Shown here in pieces: positions 61,084 to 64,000 of a DNA stretch of 64,000 nucleotides. Source of the DNA: Benincasa hispida (taxonomy: Eukaryota; Streptophyta; Magnoliopsida; Cucurbitales; Cucurbitaceae); contig NC_052357.1 in the NCBI RefSeq assembly GCF_009727055.1, positions 21,342,966-21,406,965 of the forward strand, written 5' to 3'. How positions within the stretch are numbered: position 1 is the stretch's first letter; each line of letters begins with the position of its first letter. A program made the translations under genes and the position numbers. Under the pieces are notes generated by a model. The model saw nothing but the letters and a program-made list of their open reading frames with translations. It was not told where the DNA came from and made no database searches.

Positions 61084-61551
61084 TTAGAGGAAAAGAATGA
61101 TTAAGAAAGGCAGAGGCAAAAATTTCCATAAAAATGGAACGGATTTGGCAGAAGCAGAGGGGGGAGTGTAATAATAGTAAGGAAAATACGGTAAAATTGG
61201 GTTCGGCGGCGGCGGAGCAATGCCGGGAAATTGGCCACCGTCGGCTGGAGGGTAGGGCTGGACGGAGGACGGCGGTGGTGGAGAATGGTAGACGCATGTA
61301 TCACACGAGGGAGACGAGGGAGGCGGAGGGCATTGGGAAGTGGGGAGTGGCGGTGGCGGAGATGGAGGCGGAGGGGGCGGGGGAGGGCAGTCAACAAGGG
61401 GCGGCGGCGGGAGTTGGCATGGGTTGTCACAGCTTGAGCACATGGAGCAGCCAACCTGATCCTTGGCCACGGCGGTGGCGAAACAGAGAAGGGAAAATTT
61501 GGAGAGTGAAAAGAGGAAGAAAGTGAGGGAAATGGAGACGAGATTGGCCAT
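61084..61551 (-). CDS. Short proline-rich extensin-like cell-wall protein, 155 aa
   Basis: Single exon of 155 residues. Residues 1-29 form a signal peptide (MANLVSISLTFFLFSLSKFS, cleavage likely after ATAVA). A cysteine cluster CSMCSSCDNPC lies at 35-45. Proline-rich blocks follow at 48-97, with SPPPP-type extensin motifs at about 64-68 and 90-94, the sites where prolines are hydroxylated and arabinosylated. A YYYY run (126-129) could be cross-linked in the wall. The C-terminus is short and hydrophobic (FLPLPFLIILFL, 144-155) after small residues (SASAKS), which suggests a GPI-anchor signal or a tail anchor. Secretion to the plasma membrane or wall is inferred. The high GC of the proline blocks creates long overlapping frames on both strands (61049, 61101, 61134, 61231), which are shadows. 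A weak TATA-like TTTATATT lies about 50 bases upstream on the minus strand. Confidence 0.85.
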   Translation of the reverse strand: MANLVSISLTFFLFSLSKFSLLCFATAVAKDQVGCSMCSSCDNPCQLPPPPLVDCPPPPPPPPSPPPPLPTSQCPPPPSSPSCDTCVYHSPPPPSSVQPYPPADGGQFPGIAPPPPNPILPYFPYYYYTPPSASAKSVPFLWKFLPLPFLIILFL

Positions 61552-62483
61552 TGATGTGAATTGGAAGCTACACGATCATATGGTAGAAGAAATTGAAATA
61601 TAAAGGTACAGAATTTGGGTGGGAGTGGTCATTTTAGGTCTCCCCAATTTTAAGTTTTTCGTTAATTATTTATGCGTTTAGACTAATTGATCTTCCCCCT
61701 CACTAATCTTAAATTAATATTAGTAGCCCCATAAAAATTCGAAAAGTCCCAAAATTCGCTTAAATCAACTATAATTTTTAGTCGATTTGAGCTGAAACTG
61801 ATCGGTTTGACAGTTTCAACTTGCATTAGGAAAAAAAAACTGAAAATAAACTATTGAATTTAATTTGGTAAAAGAAAAAGATCGGATTATATAAGTTTCG
61901 ATAAAAATTTGTTTGGTTCAAGTTTGGTTTAGTATAACCACCAAATTGCATGTACCCTAATCAAATATAACAAGTTTAGTCTTCACTTTTTTGTGTCTAT
62001 TGAGAGGTTAATGTTTAAACTTATACAACCTCTAAACTTGAAATTAAGAGGGAGAGCATGTGTATGGGCGAGTGCACCAGGCAGTTAGCAAGTGATTTAG
62101 CTTCTACGGAACCATTTATTCATTATGAAAAGACGTGAAACAATAATAATAGACAAGTAAAAAATGGGGGGGGGGGAACAAAATTTATGGCATTTTGAAG
62201 TCAAAGTTAAATTAAAACAAGAAATTAGGACATTGGCTCCCCATAGGCTACAATGTCGCTACAAGCGAGGATTATCAAAATAATTGAATTAGCCTCCCAT
62301 ATATAACTCCTAATTTCAGGATTTTTTTTTACCCTTTGTGCACGCAATTTGTGATCTGATGTGAGATTATTTCGGTAATTTCCGTTGATGAAGACATTTA
62401 AGAAGCGGCGCAAAATTTTAAACTATTATTATTTATTTTGAGGCCACGTTGAAGCAATGGTGCGGCCGTGGAGGAATCAACTT

Positions 62484-62494
62484 GTCCCACATCG
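62484..62494 (+). promoter_or_regulatory. snRNA-type upstream sequence element (USE), orphan
   Basis: GTCCCACATCG is an exact match to the plant snRNA promoter element RTCCCACATCG. A TATA-like TATTAAAA starts at 62518, leaving 23 bases between. This is the spacing of Pol III-type plant snRNA promoters (U6, U3) rather than the 33-34 bases of Pol II types. No known snRNA is recognisable downstream. The frame at 62468-62689 overlaps it and has no domain. Confidence 0.45.
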
Positions 62495-62789
62495 ACTGAG
62501 AATCAGAACCAGGTGAATATTAAAAAGCCAAGCCAGCTATTCCCAAAAACCCTTCTTTTAAATAGTGCAGGATCAATTCTCGGTAGGGTCACCATACAAG
62601 TACTCTTATTTAGAGGGTTTTCTTTCAAAAATCACTCCCTTTTAAAGAAAATAAATGAAACTAAAATCACAAGATTTACTAATATATAAATAAACCCTAC
62701 TATAGTATTATCTTTTGCTAAAACTTACCCATAAACTTAGTAAAATTAACTACATTAAAATTTACATGCATATGTCAAAAAGCCTTTAC

Positions 62790-63782
62790 TTAAAATTGTT
62801 CACCACGCAAAGCCCTGAGAATCCTCGACTGTGGAGCATCGGGATCTCCACGCATTGCATTTTGTTTCCAAATCTCCGTCGCTCTCCGCAGCGAATCATC
62901 CACCGTGTCCAGCTGCTCCGGCAACCACCCAATCACATCCTTCCCGTCCCCGTCGTACGCCGTCCCGTCCGTGGCTCTGGTTATCGGCTTACGCGTATCA
63001 GCAAACTCGATCTCCGCCAATGGAGACGCCTTGTGGTGCTTGTAATAATCTCTATTGTCTTCCTCCTGTTCTTTCATTTCAGTCGTTCTGTTTTCTTTCC
63101 CCTTCTCCAACGGCCCGCCGTAGACGCCGATGCAGCTCACCTCGTCGGTCACCGTACTTTGGGGTCTCTTTTGTTGAGTAATGGGCTTCGAGGCCTGGCC
63201 CACTACCTTGGTTTCTAACCGAGGGGAGGAAGCGTGTTGGGCCTTCGGTTGCCCAAATGGCCCATTTGAATCTCCTAATTTAGGGTCCTTCCTTTCGTAA
63301 TTGGCTTTTGTATTATCTGGCTCTAAATTATCCTGTGATTCCTACAAAATCAGGATCATAATCGAAATTAAAAATAGCGCTTCCAAAGCCATTGTAAACA
63401 TTTTTACAATGTTTCCAACATAGTGTTAAATCACTAAAAATTAATTATTAAATTAATTTTACGTTTTTAAATACAATTTTCTTATTATCAAAATTGATTT
63501 ACGTCAATTTTTTAAAGAGAAGTTTTGACAATAGCAGAATGATTTTGATAGTATAAGAGAGAGAAGAAATCGTAGAGCTCAGATAAATGATGATACGATA
63601 AGAGAGAAGAAATATACCTCGGGTTCCCCGGATAAAACCGCAGGGTCATTGTCGTCGTTGGCGTGAACGGACGGGTCAGCAGTACGACGTGTCGTCAGAG
63701 CACTTCGTCGGAGGCGTTGAAATTGGGCCAGAGAGAGAGCCCAGTTCGATTTCGGTGCGATCGCCGTCAATCTCGATTGCAT
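62790..63782 (-). CDS. Two-exon plant protein of unknown function, 238 aa
   Basis: Exon 1 is 63782-63618 (55 codons) and exon 2 is 63341-62790 (183 codons plus stop). The donor is CCCGAG|GTATATT and the acceptor TTTTGTAG|GAATCAC, a phase-0 GT-AG intron of 276 bases. Residues 1-36 (MQSRLTAIAPKSNWALSLAQ then FQRLRRSALTTRRTA) lack acidic residues and are rich in Arg and Ser, like a mitochondrial presequence. Residues 37-100 are acidic and polar and look disordered. The C-terminal third (KASPLAEIEFADTRKPITRA, then VIGWLPEQLDTVDDSLRRAT, ending RILRALRGEQF) looks folded and conserved. I recognise no named domain. There are no membrane segments. Two ABRE/G-box sites lie 80-120 bases upstream. Plus-strand frames at 62715 and 62831 are shadows. 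Confidence 0.75.
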
Positions 63783-63863
63783 TGTTCACTCCCACATTTT
63801 TGTTTTCGGCAAGGTCATTAAAAAGAAAAATAAACAAGTTTCTAGAGATGAGAAGATAATATG

Positions 63864-63872
63864 ACACGTGGC
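63864..63872 (+). promoter_or_regulatory. ABRE/G-box 1
   Basis: ACACGTGGC matches the ABA-response element consensus bound by bZIP (ABF/AREB) factors. It lies about 82 bases upstream of the two-exon gene's start codon. Confidence 0.6.
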
Positions 63873-63894
63873 CATCAGGTTGACAACGCAGGGT

Positions 63895-63902
63895 CCACGT
63901 GT
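63895..63902 (-). promoter_or_regulatory. ABRE/G-box 2, inverted
   Basis: Minus strand reads ACACGTGG, the inverted twin of the site at 63864, with CACGTG centres 31 bases apart. Paired ABREs are the usual requirement for strong ABA responsiveness. Confidence 0.6.
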
Positions 63903-64000
63903 ATTTTGAGTGGTAAGTTCTGGGTTATTCTAATTTATTTATTTATAATATTATTATGTCTTGTCGTGTCTTCGGAGATGCACCTAGAACAATGGGGAAT

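Noticed and set aside
61101..61526. Three further long frames over the extensin-like gene
   Set aside because: They are frame shadows of the proline-rich repeats; only the 155-aa frame has a signal peptide and the SPPPP design.
62831..63218. Plus-strand frames of 116 and 167 residues
   Set aside because: They are antisense shadows of exon 2 of the two-exon gene, with no recognisable domain.

Overview
This is a piece of a plant nuclear genome, most likely from a gourd-family species (Cucurbitaceae). It is AT-rich and intron-bearing. It is crowded with LTR retrotransposons of plant Ty1/copia and Ty3/gypsy type and carries short repeats that I associate with cucurbit genomes. The species call is an inference. 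Only three ordinary host genes are visible, all on the minus strand: a small basic protein of unknown function (23944-24405), a short proline-rich extensin-like cell-wall protein (61084-61551) and a two-exon protein of unknown function (62790-63782).

Layout. 1-2480: 5' end of a gypsy element on the minus strand (gag, primer-binding site, LTR), running off the left edge. 2492-8658: 3' end of a copia element whose LTR (A) is split by a minus-strand solo LTR (B), itself split by a plus-strand solo LTR (C). 8664-13724: decayed Athila/Tat-like gypsy pol, its 3' non-coding region, an LTR, and then a second primer-binding site and leader. 13725-18705: eroded copia element whose 5' LTR carries a 678-bp hAT-type element with a perfect 8-bp target duplication. 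20110-21123: 5'-truncated LINE with a 13-bp target duplication. 21137-29440: AT-rich intergenic DNA around the first host gene. 29450-41667: old copia element (D, minus) holding a solo LTR (E), which holds a gypsy-type LTR (F), which holds a 628-bp foldback element (G); D's own 5' LTR holds another solo LTR (H). 42262-51480: a Ulp1-like protease fragment and a Mutator-like transposase remnant facing each other, pushed apart by LTRs I and J. LTR I contains a Cassandra-type LTR with a 5S rRNA-like core, and LTR J contains a 2.07-kb gypsy solo LTR (K). 51480-57010: repeats and another F-type LTR (L) split by LTR M. 57010-60950: repeat arrays and MITEs. 60950-64000: gene-bearing end with the extensin-like gene, an orphan snRNA-type promoter element, and the two-exon gene with a pair of ABRE/G-box sites upstream.

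Nearly all LTR insertions in the nests are solo LTRs with recognisable 5-bp target duplications, so the order of insertion can be read directly. Two different elements entered the same LTR family within about 10 bp of the same position.

Assembly warning: 30520-30784 contains three exact copies of the Nextera mate-pair junction adapter with duplicated flanks. This is a library artefact, not biology.

Positions were worked out by eye. LTR ends with a stated target duplication should be good to a few bases; others are marked approximate.
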